Positions 55,765-64,000 of a stretch of 64,000 bases of DNA are shown piece after piece. The position numbers were made by a program, and so were the translations under genes. The stretch spans positions 248,001 through 312,000 of the forward strand of contig JAULBX010026940.1 of assembly GCA_032358255.1 (NCBI GenBank). The letters run 5' to 3'. Every line of letters starts with the position of its first letter. The first letter of the stretch is position 1. The notes beneath the pieces were generated by a model. It was not told where the DNA came from. It saw only the letters and a list, made by a program, of their open reading frames with translations, and searched no databases. The stretch comes from Heterotrichella gracilis (taxonomy: Eukaryota > Sar > Xanthophyceae > Tribonematales > Xanthonemataceae).

Positions 55765-56748
55765 ATGAAAGTAACAATAGACGGAATAGAGATAGATGTA
55801 CCAAAGGGAACTACTATTCTCCAGGCAGCACGAATGATAGGCCCGCAGGTTGCGCCGCCGGCCATGTGCTATTATACTAAATTAAAAACCAGTGGTGGTT
55901 ATTGCCGTACCTGTATCGTAAAAGTTACACAAGGCAGTACTGCTAATCCTACGCCAATGCCAAAGCCGGTTGCTTCTTGCAGAACAGAGGTGATGGATGG
56001 AATGGTTGTTGAGAATTTTATTAATAAAGAAATATTAGAAGCACGTAAAGGTGTTGTTGAATTTTTATTGATCAATCATCCTTTAGATTGCCCAATTTGT
56101 GATCAGGCCGGCGAATGTAAATTACAGGATCTTGGTTACGAGAACGGTTCTGCAAAAACACGTTACGAATTTAAACGCCGAGAATACGAGATGATCGACA
56201 TTGGCGATAAAATTAAATTACACATGACGCGTTGTATACTTTGTTACCGTTGTGTAAAAACCGCCGAACAAATTACTGATAAACGTTTACATGGTGTTGT
56301 TCACCGTGGTGATGCTTCAGAGATCTCCACTTACATTGAACAGGTAATTGATAACGATTTTTCTGGAAACGTAATTGATGTTTGCCCGGTTGGTGCATTA
56401 ACTGATAAAACATTCCGTTTTAAACAACGTGTTTGGTTTACTAAACCCGTAGATGCACATCGCAAATGTGACAAATGCTGCGGCAAAACACGTGTATGGT
56501 TAAAAGGCGAGGAAGTTGTTCGTGTTACCGCGCGTAAAGATCAGTGGGATGAGGTTGAAGAATTTATTTGTAACTCTTGTCGCTACGATCACAAAAAAAC
56601 AAGCGATTGGGTAATTGAAGGTCCATCTCCAATTCATAGAAATTCAGTGATCTCGCAAAATCATTACCAACATTTAAATGAATTAAAAGTGCAGGTAATG
56701 AAACAGCAAAAAGCTTTAGGATTTATGCCAATCGATAAAAAACCTTAA
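55765..56748 (+). CDS. nuoG: NADH-quinone oxidoreductase subunit G, short form
   Basis: This is a Fe-S subunit. The N-terminal 2Fe-2S N1b site is C35, C47, C50, C72; the N5 site is H105, C109, C112, C118; the N4 site is C157, C160, C163, C207. A further C235/C238 and C269/C272 set looks like the N7 cluster. It is only 327 residues, against ~700-900 in E. coli or Thermus. It ends just after these sites, so the molybdopterin-like domain is absent. As I recall, this short form is usual in Bacteroidota, so it is not a truncated pseudogene. nuoH follows after 14 bases. Confidence 0.94.
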   Translation: MKVTIDGIEIDVPKGTTILQAARMIGPQVAPPAMCYYTKLKTSGGYCRTCIVKVTQGSTANPTPMPKPVASCRTEVMDGMVVENFINKEILEARKGVVEFLLINHPLDCPICDQAGECKLQDLGYENGSAKTRYEFKRREYEMIDIGDKIKLHMTRCILCYRCVKTAEQITDKRLHGVVHRGDASEISTYIEQVIDNDFSGNVIDVCPVGALTDKTFRFKQRVWFTKPVDAHRKCDKCCGKTRVWLKGEEVVRVTARKDQWDEVEEFICNSCRYDHKKTSDWVIEGPSPIHRNSVISQNHYQHLNELKVQVMKQQKALGFMPIDKKP

Positions 56749-56762
56749 TAAAGAAAAAAATT

Positions 56763-57818
56763 ATGTTGACTTTTATTATTTATAAATTAATTATTTGTGT
56801 TGCTGTGTTCGGCCTCTCATTAGCTGTGGCCGCATACTCTACACTATGGGAGCGTAAGCTTTCTGCTTTATTACAGGATCGTGTTGGTCCGGATAGGGCT
56901 GGTCCGTTTGGTTTATTACAGCCTTTAGCCGATGGTGGAAAAATGTTCTTTAAAGAAGAGATCATTCCAAATGTATCTAACAAATTTTTATTTATTCTTG
57001 GCCCTAGTTTAGTTATGCTAACCGCGCTTATGACAGGCGCAGTTATTCCCTGGGCAAAAGACGCTTATGTAGGAGGAAAATTATATAGCATGCAAATTAC
57101 CGATATCAATATTGGTATCTTGTATTTATTTGGTGTTGTTTCGGTTGGTGTTTATGGAATTATGATCGGTGGTTGGGCCTCTAATAATAAATATGCTTTA
57201 TTAGGTTCAATGCGCGCGTCAAGCCAAATGATCAGTTACGAAATCGCAATGGGTATTGCAGTAATTGCTTTAATTATTACTTCTGGCGGCACATTAAGTT
57301 TACGCGAAATTGTTGAACAACAAGATGCAGGTTTTGCAAATATTGTTTGGCAACCATTAGGCTTTATCATCTTTTTTGTTTGTGCGTTGGCAGAAACAAA
57401 CCGTGCACCATTTGACTTACCGGAATGTGAAGCCGAACTAGTTGGTGGATATCACACCGAATATTCATCTATGAAATTAGGTTTGTTCTTATTTGCAGAA
57501 TACATTAACATGTTTATTTCATCTGCGGTAATGGCAGCGTTTTATTTTGGAGGATATAATTTTCCATTCGCGCAAGAATTATACGATGCAATGGGATTAG
57601 CAGACGGTTCTAAATGGATAGCTATTATTGGTTTTGGAGCATACTTTACAAAGATCTTCCTTTTCATTTCTGTATTCATGTGGATCCGTTGGACATTGCC
57701 ACGTTTCCGTTACGATCAGCTAATGAATTTGGGTTGGAGAATTTTATTGCCACTTTCACTTTTAAATTTAGGTATAACCGTTGTAGTAGAATATTTTAGA
57801 GGACATATAACTTTTTAA
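56763..57818 (+). CDS. nuoH: NADH-quinone oxidoreductase subunit H
   Basis: This membrane subunit sits next to the quinone pocket. The conserved WERKLSALLQDRVGPDRAGPFGLLQPLADGGKMFFKEE and ETNRAPFDLPECEAELVGGYHTEYSSMKL blocks are intact. It has about eight helices and 351 residues. A candidate small peptide gene follows it. Confidence 0.97.
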   Translation: MLTFIIYKLIICVAVFGLSLAVAAYSTLWERKLSALLQDRVGPDRAGPFGLLQPLADGGKMFFKEEIIPNVSNKFLFILGPSLVMLTALMTGAVIPWAKDAYVGGKLYSMQITDINIGILYLFGVVSVGVYGIMIGGWASNNKYALLGSMRASSQMISYEIAMGIAVIALIITSGGTLSLREIVEQQDAGFANIVWQPLGFIIFFVCALAETNRAPFDLPECEAELVGGYHTEYSSMKLGLFLFAEYINMFISSAVMAAFYFGGYNFPFAQELYDAMGLADGSKWIAIIGFGAYFTKIFLFISVFMWIRWTLPRFRYDQLMNLGWRILLPLSLLNLGITVVVEYFRGHITF

Positions 57819-57821
57819 GAA

Positions 57822-57914
57822 TTGAAAAAAGGATTTAAAATAGTAATGGGATTAATGGAAGGCGTGGAAATTTACGCACTCGTTATTATTGCTATAGTAT
57901 CATTATTTAAATAA
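57822..57914 (+). CDS. Candidate 30-residue membrane peptide between nuoH and nuoI
   Basis: A TTG at 57822, three bases after nuoH, opens a 30-residue frame that ends at 57914, six bases before nuoI. It begins KKGFKIVMGLMEGVEIYA and ends with a hydrophobic helix LVIIAIVSLFK, a positive-inside single-span profile. An ATG at 57846 would give 22 residues. The gap is otherwise unusually long for this compact operon. No family is recognised; it may be an accessory subunit or a chance frame. Confidence 0.45.
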   Translation: MKKGFKIVMGLMEGVEIYALVIIAIVSLFK

Positions 57915-57920
57915 AAAGAA

Positions 57921-58526
57921 ATGCAGTTAACTAACAGAAGTAAAGTAGTATCAAATAAAGTGCAAACCGCAATGGAGCAACTTTATTTGCCCGGCATTTT
58001 AAAAGGGATGTTAATTACAGGAAGCCATTTGTTCAAGCGCAGAGCTACCGTAAAATATCCCGAAGAGACACGTCCTGTTGCACCCGTTTACAGAGGCTGG
58101 CACGTTTTAAAGCGCGATGAGAATGGCGCGGAACGTTGCACCGCTTGCGGTTTATGCGCGGTGGCTTGTCCTGCAGAAGCAATTACCATGGAAAGTGCAG
58201 AGAGAAAAAAAGGAGAAGAAGGTTTATACAGGGAAGAAAAATATGCAAAGGTTTACGAAATAAATATGTTACGTTGCATCTTCTGCGGTTTGTGCGAAGA
58301 GGCTTGCCCGAAAGAAGCAATATTTTTAACCGATCGTTTGGTTGATACAGAATATGAAAGAGAAGATTTTGTTTATGGTAAAAGTAAATTAACTGAGAAA
58401 GTGGATAAGCGCATTGATGTGTCAAAACGCCAAACGTTAGCCGTAGCAGAATTTAAAAAATTACCCGGACTAAAACACAATGAAATGTGGGACAGCAAAA
58501 AGATAGATAAAGGGAATAAACATTAG
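57921..58526 (+). CDS. nuoI: NADH-quinone oxidoreductase subunit I
   Basis: This peripheral subunit has two 4Fe-4S clusters (N6a, N6b): CTACGLCAVACPAEAI and CIFCGLCEEACPKEAI. The 201-residue length is normal. The N-terminal ~40 residues form the usual membrane-contacting arm. Confidence 0.97.
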   Translation: MQLTNRSKVVSNKVQTAMEQLYLPGILKGMLITGSHLFKRRATVKYPEETRPVAPVYRGWHVLKRDENGAERCTACGLCAVACPAEAITMESAERKKGEEGLYREEKYAKVYEINMLRCIFCGLCEEACPKEAIFLTDRLVDTEYEREDFVYGKSKLTEKVDKRIDVSKRQTLAVAEFKKLPGLKHNEMWDSKKIDKGNKH

Positions 58527-58543
58527 TCAATTAAAAAAAGAAT

Positions 58544-59059
58544 ATGTTATTAGGATACACAATTACACAATGGCTTTTCGGGATACTTTCTTTCCTGTCC
58601 ATCATGTTTGGTTTAATGGTAGTGTTTAGCCGCAACCCGGTTAACTCTGTTTTATATTTAGTACTTACATTTTTTTGTATTGCAGGTCACTATTTATTAT
58701 TGAACGCACAATTTTTAGCGGTGGTACACATAGTTGTTTACGCCGGCGCTATTATGGTACTCTTTTTATTCGTGATCATGTTAATGGATTTGAACCACGA
58801 TAACGAACCGCAAAAAACCTGGATCAGCAAAATTATTGCTGGCATTGCGGGTGGTATGTTGTTATGCGTTTTGGTTGGCTCTTTAAAAGGAAGCGAGCAA
58901 TTAGGCATTGCTCAATATGGTTCTTCTCAAATTGGTATGGTAAAAAATTTAGGGAAAGTATTATTTAGTGAGTTTTTGTTCCCGTTCGAGATAGCCAGTA
59001 TATTATTACTTGCAGCTTTGGTAGGTTCAATTATGATCGGTAAAAAAGAAATTAAATAA
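58544..59059 (+). CDS. nuoJ: NADH-quinone oxidoreductase subunit J
   Basis: The 171-residue membrane subunit has five helices. The conserved TM3 HIVVYAGAIMVLFLFVIMLM and early RNPVNSVLYLVLTFFCIAG blocks are present. It is followed by nuoK after 6 bases. Confidence 0.95.
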   Translation: MLLGYTITQWLFGILSFLSIMFGLMVVFSRNPVNSVLYLVLTFFCIAGHYLLLNAQFLAVVHIVVYAGAIMVLFLFVIMLMDLNHDNEPQKTWISKIIAGIAGGMLLCVLVGSLKGSEQLGIAQYGSSQIGMVKNLGKVLFSEFLFPFEIASILLLAALVGSIMIGKKEIK

Positions 59060-59065
59060 GATAGT

Positions 59066-59377
59066 ATGATAAACGGAATTTCAATAAATTATTACTTACT
59101 GTTAAGCGCGGTATTATTTATTATCGGTGCGGTTGGCGTTATGGCACGCCGTAACTCTATTATTATTTTTATGTGCATTGAGTTAATGCTAAATGCTGTT
59201 AATTTATTATTGGTTGCTTTTAGCACCTTGCATAACGATGCCAGCGGACAGGTATTTGTGTTTTTTATTATGGCAGTTGCTGCCGCTGAGGTTGCAGTTG
59301 GTTTGGCCATTTTAAGTATGATCTACAGAAATGTAAAAACAATTGATACAGACATATTAAGTAATTTAAAAAATTAG
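59066..59377 (+). CDS. nuoK: NADH-quinone oxidoreductase subunit K
   Basis: The 103-residue protein has three helices and the conserved [21 protein letters not shown] with the key glutamate, then [12 protein letters not shown]. It is the NuoK/MrpC-like antiporter fragment. Confidence 0.96.
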   Translation: MINGISINYYLLLSAVLFIIGAVGVMARRNSIIIFMCIELMLNAVNLLLVAFSTLHNDASGQVFVFFIMAVAAAEVAVGLAILSMIYRNVKTIDTDILSNLKN

Positions 59378-59387
59378 TTTTCGGTTT

Positions 59388-61274
59388 ATGATTAAGTTGA
59401 TCGGTTTAGTTCCTTTATTTCCCTTGATCGGGTTTTTAATAAATGGATTCTTTGGTAAAAAAATCAGCAAAGGCTTAAGTGGCATTATTGCTTCTGTAAG
59501 TATTTTAGCTTCTTTTATTTTATCTGTTGTTATTTTTGTAGAGCTAAGCGGTTCAGCAGAAAAGTCTCACATAGTTAATTTATTTTCGTGGATCAATTCT
59601 GGTACGCTTACTGTTCCATTCGAATTATTGGTTGATCCGCTTTCTGCTTTATTCCTATTGATCATTACGGGTATTGGATTTTTAATTCATGTATATTCTA
59701 TTGGTTACATGCACGATGATGAAGGCTTCTCACGCTTCTTCACTTACTTAAATCTATTTGTATTTTTTATGTTGTTGTTGGTTTTAGGAAACAACTACTT
59801 AATTATGTTCGTTGGTTGGGAAGGAGTAGGTTTGTGTTCTTATTTATTAATTGGTTTCTGGTTCAAGAACACAGCTTACAATAACGCAGCAAGAAAAGCT
59901 TTTGTGATGAATCGAATCGGTGACCTTGGATTTTTATTAGGCATCATTTTAATTTTTATCACCTTCAGCAGCATTTCTTATAATGAAGTATTTTTAAAAG
60001 CAGGAACTGTTTCAACCGGAAGAATAACCTGCATCGCTCTTTTATTATTTGTTGGCGCAATGGGTAAATCGGCACAACTTCCTTTATACACTTGGTTACC
60101 TGATGCGATGGCCGGTCCAACGCCTGTGTCTGCATTGATCCACGCGGCGACGATGGTTACTGCAGGTATTTATATGATCGTTCGTTCTAATATTTTTTAT
60201 TCTATCAGCGAAGTAGCCAGCGAGACAGTTGCCATAGTGGGCGTTGTTACAGCTTTATTCGCAGCAACCATTGGTCTCTTTCAAAATGATATTAAAAAGA
60301 TCCTCGCTTATTCAACGGTATCACAATTAGGTTTAATGTTCTTAGGTTTAGGTGTTGGTGCTTATAGCTCTTCTGTTTTTCACGTAACAACACATGCGTT
60401 CTTTAAAGCATTATTATTCTTAGGGGCTGGTTCTGTTATTCACGCCATGGGTGGCGAGCAAGACATTCGCAAAATGGGCGGCTTAAGCTCAAAAATAAAG
60501 ATCACGTTTGTAACAATGTTAATTGGTACAATTGCCATTAGCGGTTTACCTCCGTTCAGCGGTTTCTTTTCTAAAGACGAGATTTTAGCACACGCTTACG
60601 AGCACAGTCCTATTTTGTGGTTCTTTGGCCAGGTAACATCTATGCTAACGGCCTTCTATATGTTCCGTTTATTGTTCCTTACATTCTACGGAAAATTCAG
60701 AGGCACGCACGAACAAGAACATCATTTACACGAATCTCCTTCATCAATGACCTTTCCTTTAATTGTATTGGCAATTCTTTCTGTTGTTGGTGGTCTTTTA
60801 GGTTTACCTGAGTTCTGGCACATGCCAAACTGGATGAGCAATAATTTAGATACAATTATTCTTCGCAAGAATCCAAGCACTATGCCTCACGATACAGAAT
60901 GGATGTTAATGGGCATTGCGGTATTAGCAGCTATTGCCACGATCTATTTTGCTTACATCGTTTACATGCAGAAGAAAACGTTGCCGCTTAAGGAAAATGA
61001 TAAAATGCCGGGCTTTCAAAAACTGGTTTACAATAAATACTATGTGGACGAATTATACAATGCGGTAATCACCAAACCGTTAGATGTTCTTTCGGTTGCT
61101 TTTCATAAATTTTTCGATATCCAGATCATTGACGGCATTGTTAATGGTGTGGGCAGTGCGGTTAAAGGAATTGGTTCAGGCGTTAGGCTTTTACAAACAG
61201 GCAACATTGGCTTTTATGTAATAAGCATGGTAATTGGTATTGTATTTATTGTATTAGTAACTTTTTTAATTTAG
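59388..61274 (+). CDS. nuoL: NADH-quinone oxidoreductase subunit L
   Basis: The largest antiporter-like subunit ends in a long lateral helix. Conserved features are WEGVGLCSYLLIGFWF, GKSAQLPLYTWLPDAMAGPTPVSALIHAATMVTAGIYM and FHVTTHAFFKALLFLGAGSVIHAMGGEQDIRKMGGL. The 628-residue length is normal. nuoM follows after 13 bases. Confidence 0.97.
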   Translation: MIKLIGLVPLFPLIGFLINGFFGKKISKGLSGIIASVSILASFILSVVIFVELSGSAEKSHIVNLFSWINSGTLTVPFELLVDPLSALFLLIITGIGFLIHVYSIGYMHDDEGFSRFFTYLNLFVFFMLLLVLGNNYLIMFVGWEGVGLCSYLLIGFWFKNTAYNNAARKAFVMNRIGDLGFLLGIILIFITFSSISYNEVFLKAGTVSTGRITCIALLLFVGAMGKSAQLPLYTWLPDAMAGPTPVSALIHAATMVTAGIYMIVRSNIFYSISEVASETVAIVGVVTALFAATIGLFQNDIKKILAYSTVSQLGLMFLGLGVGAYSSSVFHVTTHAFFKALLFLGAGSVIHAMGGEQDIRKMGGLSSKIKITFVTMLIGTIAISGLPPFSGFFSKDEILAHAYEHSPILWFFGQVTSMLTAFYMFRLLFLTFYGKFRGTHEQEHHLHESPSSMTFPLIVLAILSVVGGLLGLPEFWHMPNWMSNNLDTIILRKNPSTMPHDTEWMLMGIAVLAAIATIYFAYIVYMQKKTLPLKENDKMPGFQKLVYNKYYVDELYNAVITKPLDVLSVAFHKFFDIQIIDGIVNGVGSAVKGIGSGVRLLQTGNIGFYVISMVIGIVFIVLVTFLI

Positions 61275-61287
61275 TATTTAGGAATTT

Positions 61288-62748
61288 ATGTTAGCAGCCT
61301 TATTAATTTTATTTCCATTGCTTGCAGGCCTTTTAGTGTTCTTTGTAAAAGGAAACACTGCACGTAATTTGGCGCTCGGTTTTTCAATCATTGAATTCGG
61401 GCTGGCTTTAGGAGCATTCTGTTTATTTAAACAAGACCCTAATGCTTGTATGTTAAGCTTCGACCATGTATGGGTTAAATCGCTTGGCATCCATTTCTCC
61501 GTTGGTATTGATGGCATGAGCTTGTTAATGATCTTATTGACTACTTTTTTAGTACCGCTTATCATCCTTTCTTCTTTTACAACTGATCACAGCAAACCAA
61601 ATAATTTTTACGGTTTAATCTTATTAATGCAAATGGCCTTGGTTGGTGTGTTCATGGCTAACGACGGATTTTTATTCTACGTGTTCTGGGAGCTAGCGTT
61701 AATTCCAATCTATTTTATTTGTTTATTATGGGGTGGAGAAGATCGCGGAAGAATTACTTTTAAATTCTTTGTGTACACGTTATTCGGTTCTCTATTTATG
61801 TTAGTTGGTTTAATTTATTTATACAACCACACCAATGTTGAAGGATTAAAATCATGGGCGGTACAAGATCTTTACACTGCCGGAAGAAGTTTGGCAGAGA
61901 ACCAACAATCTGCAGTTTTCTGGATGATCTTTATTGCCTTTGCTATTAAAATGCCTATTTTTCCTTTACACACGTGGCAACCTGATACGTATGTTACGGC
62001 TCCAACACAAGGAACAATGTTACTTTCGGGTATCATGCTAAAAATGGGAACCTTTGGGGTTATTAAATGGTTATTGCCTGTTGTTCCATTAGGATTAGAG
62101 AAGTGGGGCGGAACGGCCATCGCACTTTCTGTTACAGGTATTATTTATGCATCCACTATTGCTATCAGCCAAAAAGATTTTAAACGTTTAATTGCTTATT
62201 CATCTATTGCACACGTTGGTTTAATTTCTGCCGGAATTTTATCTGCTAACCAACAAGGTATACAAGGTGCTATTATGCAAATGTTAGCACACGGTGTAAA
62301 TGTGGTTGGTTTATTTTTTATTGCCGATATTTTATTCCGTCATACCGGAACCCGTGAGATGGATAAACTAGGAGGCATTCGCGGTATGAATGGCAACTTC
62401 GCTATTTTATTTTTAATTATTTTATTAGGCTCGGTTGCGTTACCATTAACAAATGGTTTTGTGGGAGAATTTTTATTGATCAATGGTGTTTACCAATACA
62501 GTGCCGCAATGGCCGCATTAGCAGGATTAACGGTTATTTTAGGAGCTGTATATATGTTACGCTCTTATCAAAAAATAATGTTGGGCGAGCGTAACGATTC
62601 TAATGTAGCATTTGGACCTTTAGCAACAACAGATAAAGTAGTGTTAAGTATTATTTGTGTAGTTGTAGTTGCTTTTGGAGTTTATCCAAAACCATTAAAT
62701 GATATTGCTGAAGAAGCTGTTAAAACAATAATGTTAAACTTAAAATAA
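61288..62748 (+). CDS. nuoM: NADH-quinone oxidoreductase subunit M
   Basis: This is an antiporter-like proton channel subunit. FYVFWELALIPIYFICLLWGG, KMPIFPLHTWQPDTYVTAPTQGTMLLSGIMLKMGTFG and MLAHGVNVVGLFFIADIL are diagnostic. The 486-residue length is normal. It is followed by a 65-base AT-rich spacer before nuoN. Confidence 0.97.
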   Translation: MLAALLILFPLLAGLLVFFVKGNTARNLALGFSIIEFGLALGAFCLFKQDPNACMLSFDHVWVKSLGIHFSVGIDGMSLLMILLTTFLVPLIILSSFTTDHSKPNNFYGLILLMQMALVGVFMANDGFLFYVFWELALIPIYFICLLWGGEDRGRITFKFFVYTLFGSLFMLVGLIYLYNHTNVEGLKSWAVQDLYTAGRSLAENQQSAVFWMIFIAFAIKMPIFPLHTWQPDTYVTAPTQGTMLLSGIMLKMGTFGVIKWLLPVVPLGLEKWGGTAIALSVTGIIYASTIAISQKDFKRLIAYSSIAHVGLISAGILSANQQGIQGAIMQMLAHGVNVVGLFFIADILFRHTGTREMDKLGGIRGMNGNFAILFLIILLGSVALPLTNGFVGEFLLINGVYQYSAAMAALAGLTVILGAVYMLRSYQKIMLGERNDSNVAFGPLATTDKVVLSIICVVVVAFGVYPKPLNDIAEEAVKTIMLNLK

Positions 62749-62774
62749 AATTAATTATTGATTTAGGGTTTTTG

Positions 62775-62799
62775 AATCTTTAATCCTCAATCTTTAATC
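62775..62799. repeat. AATCTTTAATC spacer repeat between nuoM and nuoN
   Basis: AATCTTTAATC occurs twice (62775 and 62789) in the 65-base gap between nuoM and nuoN. Its AT-rich make-up resembles the spacers at nuoA-nuoB and nuoD-nuoE. Confidence 0.45.
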
Positions 62800-62813
62800 T
62801 ATAATCAAAAAAT

Positions 62814-64000
62814 ATGAAAGGACTGTTAATTATAAGTGGACTGGGAATTTTAGCGATGTTGGCTGAGATCTTCAAGTTTAAAAAATTATTGTTTCCAATG
62901 GTGTTACTTGGAATTGTTGCGGCTTACGCTTTCAATTTCATGGAATGGAAAACAGGGATGAGCATACCGTATTTTGATAACATGATCGGTTTTGATAAGC
63001 TGGCCATTGCTTTCTCTGGAATTATTATTGCTACTGCCTTCTTCTGGTTTATTTTAGCGAACGATTATTTTGAAGAAGAAACAAATCTTGTAGATCATTT
63101 TGCTTTGGTACTATTTGCTTTGGTTGGTGCTCTAATGTTGACCTCATTTAAGAACATGACCACTTTATTTTTAGGAGTAGAGATCATGAGTATTCCGTTA
63201 TACGTTTTAGCGGCAAGTAAAAAGAAAGACATTAAAAGTAACGAGGCCGGATTTAAATATTTGATCATGGGCTCTTTTGCGAGTGGCTTTTTATTATTTG
63301 GTATTGCGTTAATTTATGGTGCCACCGGAAGTTTTGATCTTATGCAGATCCGTTCATTTATTTCTGAACATGCTGCAGATATGCCTCTGTTCTTTTATGT
63401 GGGCGTTGTATTCATGTTAATTGCCATGTGTTTTAAAGTTTCTGCCGCGCCTTTCCACTTCTGGGCGCCGGATGTTTACCAGGGTTCACCAACATTAATT
63501 ACAGCTTTAATGAGCACGGTTGTAAAAACCGCTGCCTTTGCGGCTTTCATGCGTTTGTTCATGGTGGGTTTTGCCGAGATCAGTTCTGTATGGACAGGAA
63601 TTTTGGCAGGCGTTGTTGCTTTATCATTGATCATCGCCAACTTCTCTGCAGCCATGCAAAATAACGTAAAACGTATCTTAGCTTATTCAAGTATTAGTCA
63701 TGCTGCGTTTATGTTAATGGTAATTTTAGCAAACGTTAGAAGTAATTTATCGGTTAACGCGTTAATTTATTATTCATTGGCTTATTCATTAGGTAGCATT
63801 GCTGCTTTTGGTATTGTTTACAACGTTACTAAAAAAGGAAACGAAAATGTAGATGCCTTTAACGGACTAGCAAAACGCAATCCAAGTTTAGCTTTGTGTA
63901 TGGCTGTTGCTATGTTATCGTTAGCGGGTATTCCAATCACATCCGGTTTCTTTGCAAAATATTTTGTGTTCACCGCAATGATAGGCACACAGTACAAATG
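62814..64000 (+). CDS. nuoN: NADH-quinone oxidoreductase subunit N, 5' part
   Basis: The reading frame starts at ATG 62814 and is open to the window end, so the 3' part is missing. The visible 395 residues contain the antiporter-subunit pattern, with the FKVSAAPFHFWAPDVYQGSPTLITALMSTVVKTAAF block and the NNVKRILAYSSISHAAFMLM block. It is the last of the canonical nuoA-N genes. Confidence 0.95.
   Translation, partial: MKGLLIISGLGILAMLAEIFKFKKLLFPMVLLGIVAAYAFNFMEWKTGMSIPYFDNMIGFDKLAIAFSGIIIATAFFWFILANDYFEEETNLVDHFALVLFALVGALMLTSFKNMTTLFLGVEIMSIPLYVLAASKKKDIKSNEAGFKYLIMGSFASGFLLFGIALIYGATGSFDLMQIRSFISEHAADMPLFFYVGVVFMLIAMCFKVSAAPFHFWAPDVYQGSPTLITALMSTVVKTAAFAAFMRLFMVGFAEISSVWTGILAGVVALSLIIANFSAAMQNNVKRILAYSSISHAAFMLMVILANVRSNLSVNALIYYSLAYSLGSIAAFGIVYNVTKKGNENVDAFNGLAKRNPSLALCMAVAMLSLAGIPITSGFFAKYFVFTAMIGTQYK

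Noticed and set aside
55765-56748. nuoG as a truncated pseudogene
   Set aside because: The frame ends naturally after the Fe-S sites, nuoH follows closely, and the short form is expected in Bacteroidota.

Overview
This is an AT-rich stretch of chromosome from a Bacteroidota bacterium. It most resembles the Flavobacteriia/Sphingobacteriia type, but the genus cannot be read from the sequence alone. The evidence is several secreted proteins ending in type IX secretion (T9SS) C-terminal sorting domains, a PorZ-like T9SS component, a RemB/Wzi-like outer-membrane barrel, a short NuoG of the Bacteroidota kind, an S46 dipeptidyl-peptidase, a bacillithiol deacetylase (BshB1), few Shine-Dalgarno sequences, many TTG starts, and a few TAnnTTTG-type promoter boxes. 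No insertion sequence, prophage or CRISPR array was seen. Almost all the DNA is ordinary host chromosome.

Layout. (1) Bases 1-5540 hold phosphate uptake: the end of pstS, a terminator, then pstC-pstA-pstB-phoU, and a low-affinity PiT phosphate transporter. (2) Bases 5541-5998 hold a repeat-like hairpin, a sigma-54-like promoter with upstream TGTGCA repeats, and a tiny lysine-rich gene split over two frames exactly at an A AAA AAG slippery heptamer. (3) Bases 5999-9034 (minus) hold urocanate hydratase, a DUF5522-like small protein and a thioredoxin-fold protein. (4) Bases 9260-17617 hold a T9SS cargo protein, an AsmA-like protein, an orphan histidine kinase, a methyltransferase and the RelA/SpoT (p)ppGpp enzyme. 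(5) Bases 17614-27708 form a polysaccharide cluster: acetyltransferase, three glycosyltransferases, asparagine synthase, sugar-nucleotide epimerase, a polymerase/ligase-like membrane protein, an acyltransferase, and murB embedded among them. (6) Bases 27739-34999 hold lpxD, bshB1, a hydrolase, an LD-carboxypeptidase, a NUMOD4/HNH protein, metG and a secreted protein. (7) Bases 35088-49561 hold DPP7-like S46 peptidase, a barrel-like secreted protein, tRNA-Arg(CCG), porZ-recO, a RemB-like protein, mdh, gatA, tatA and a very large T9SS cargo protein. (8) Bases 49655-64000 hold the complex I operon nuoA to nuoN (nuoN is cut by the window end).

The complex I operon is the most coherent unit. All fourteen subunit genes are in canonical order. 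It is interrupted between nuoF and nuoG by two secreted-protein genes, one TonB-C-terminal-like and one C-type-lectin with a T9SS signal. A candidate 30-residue single-helix membrane peptide is encoded between nuoH and nuoI. These additions, the split small gene at 5.7-5.9 kb, and a PstS-like insertion inside PstC are the best leads for something undescribed.
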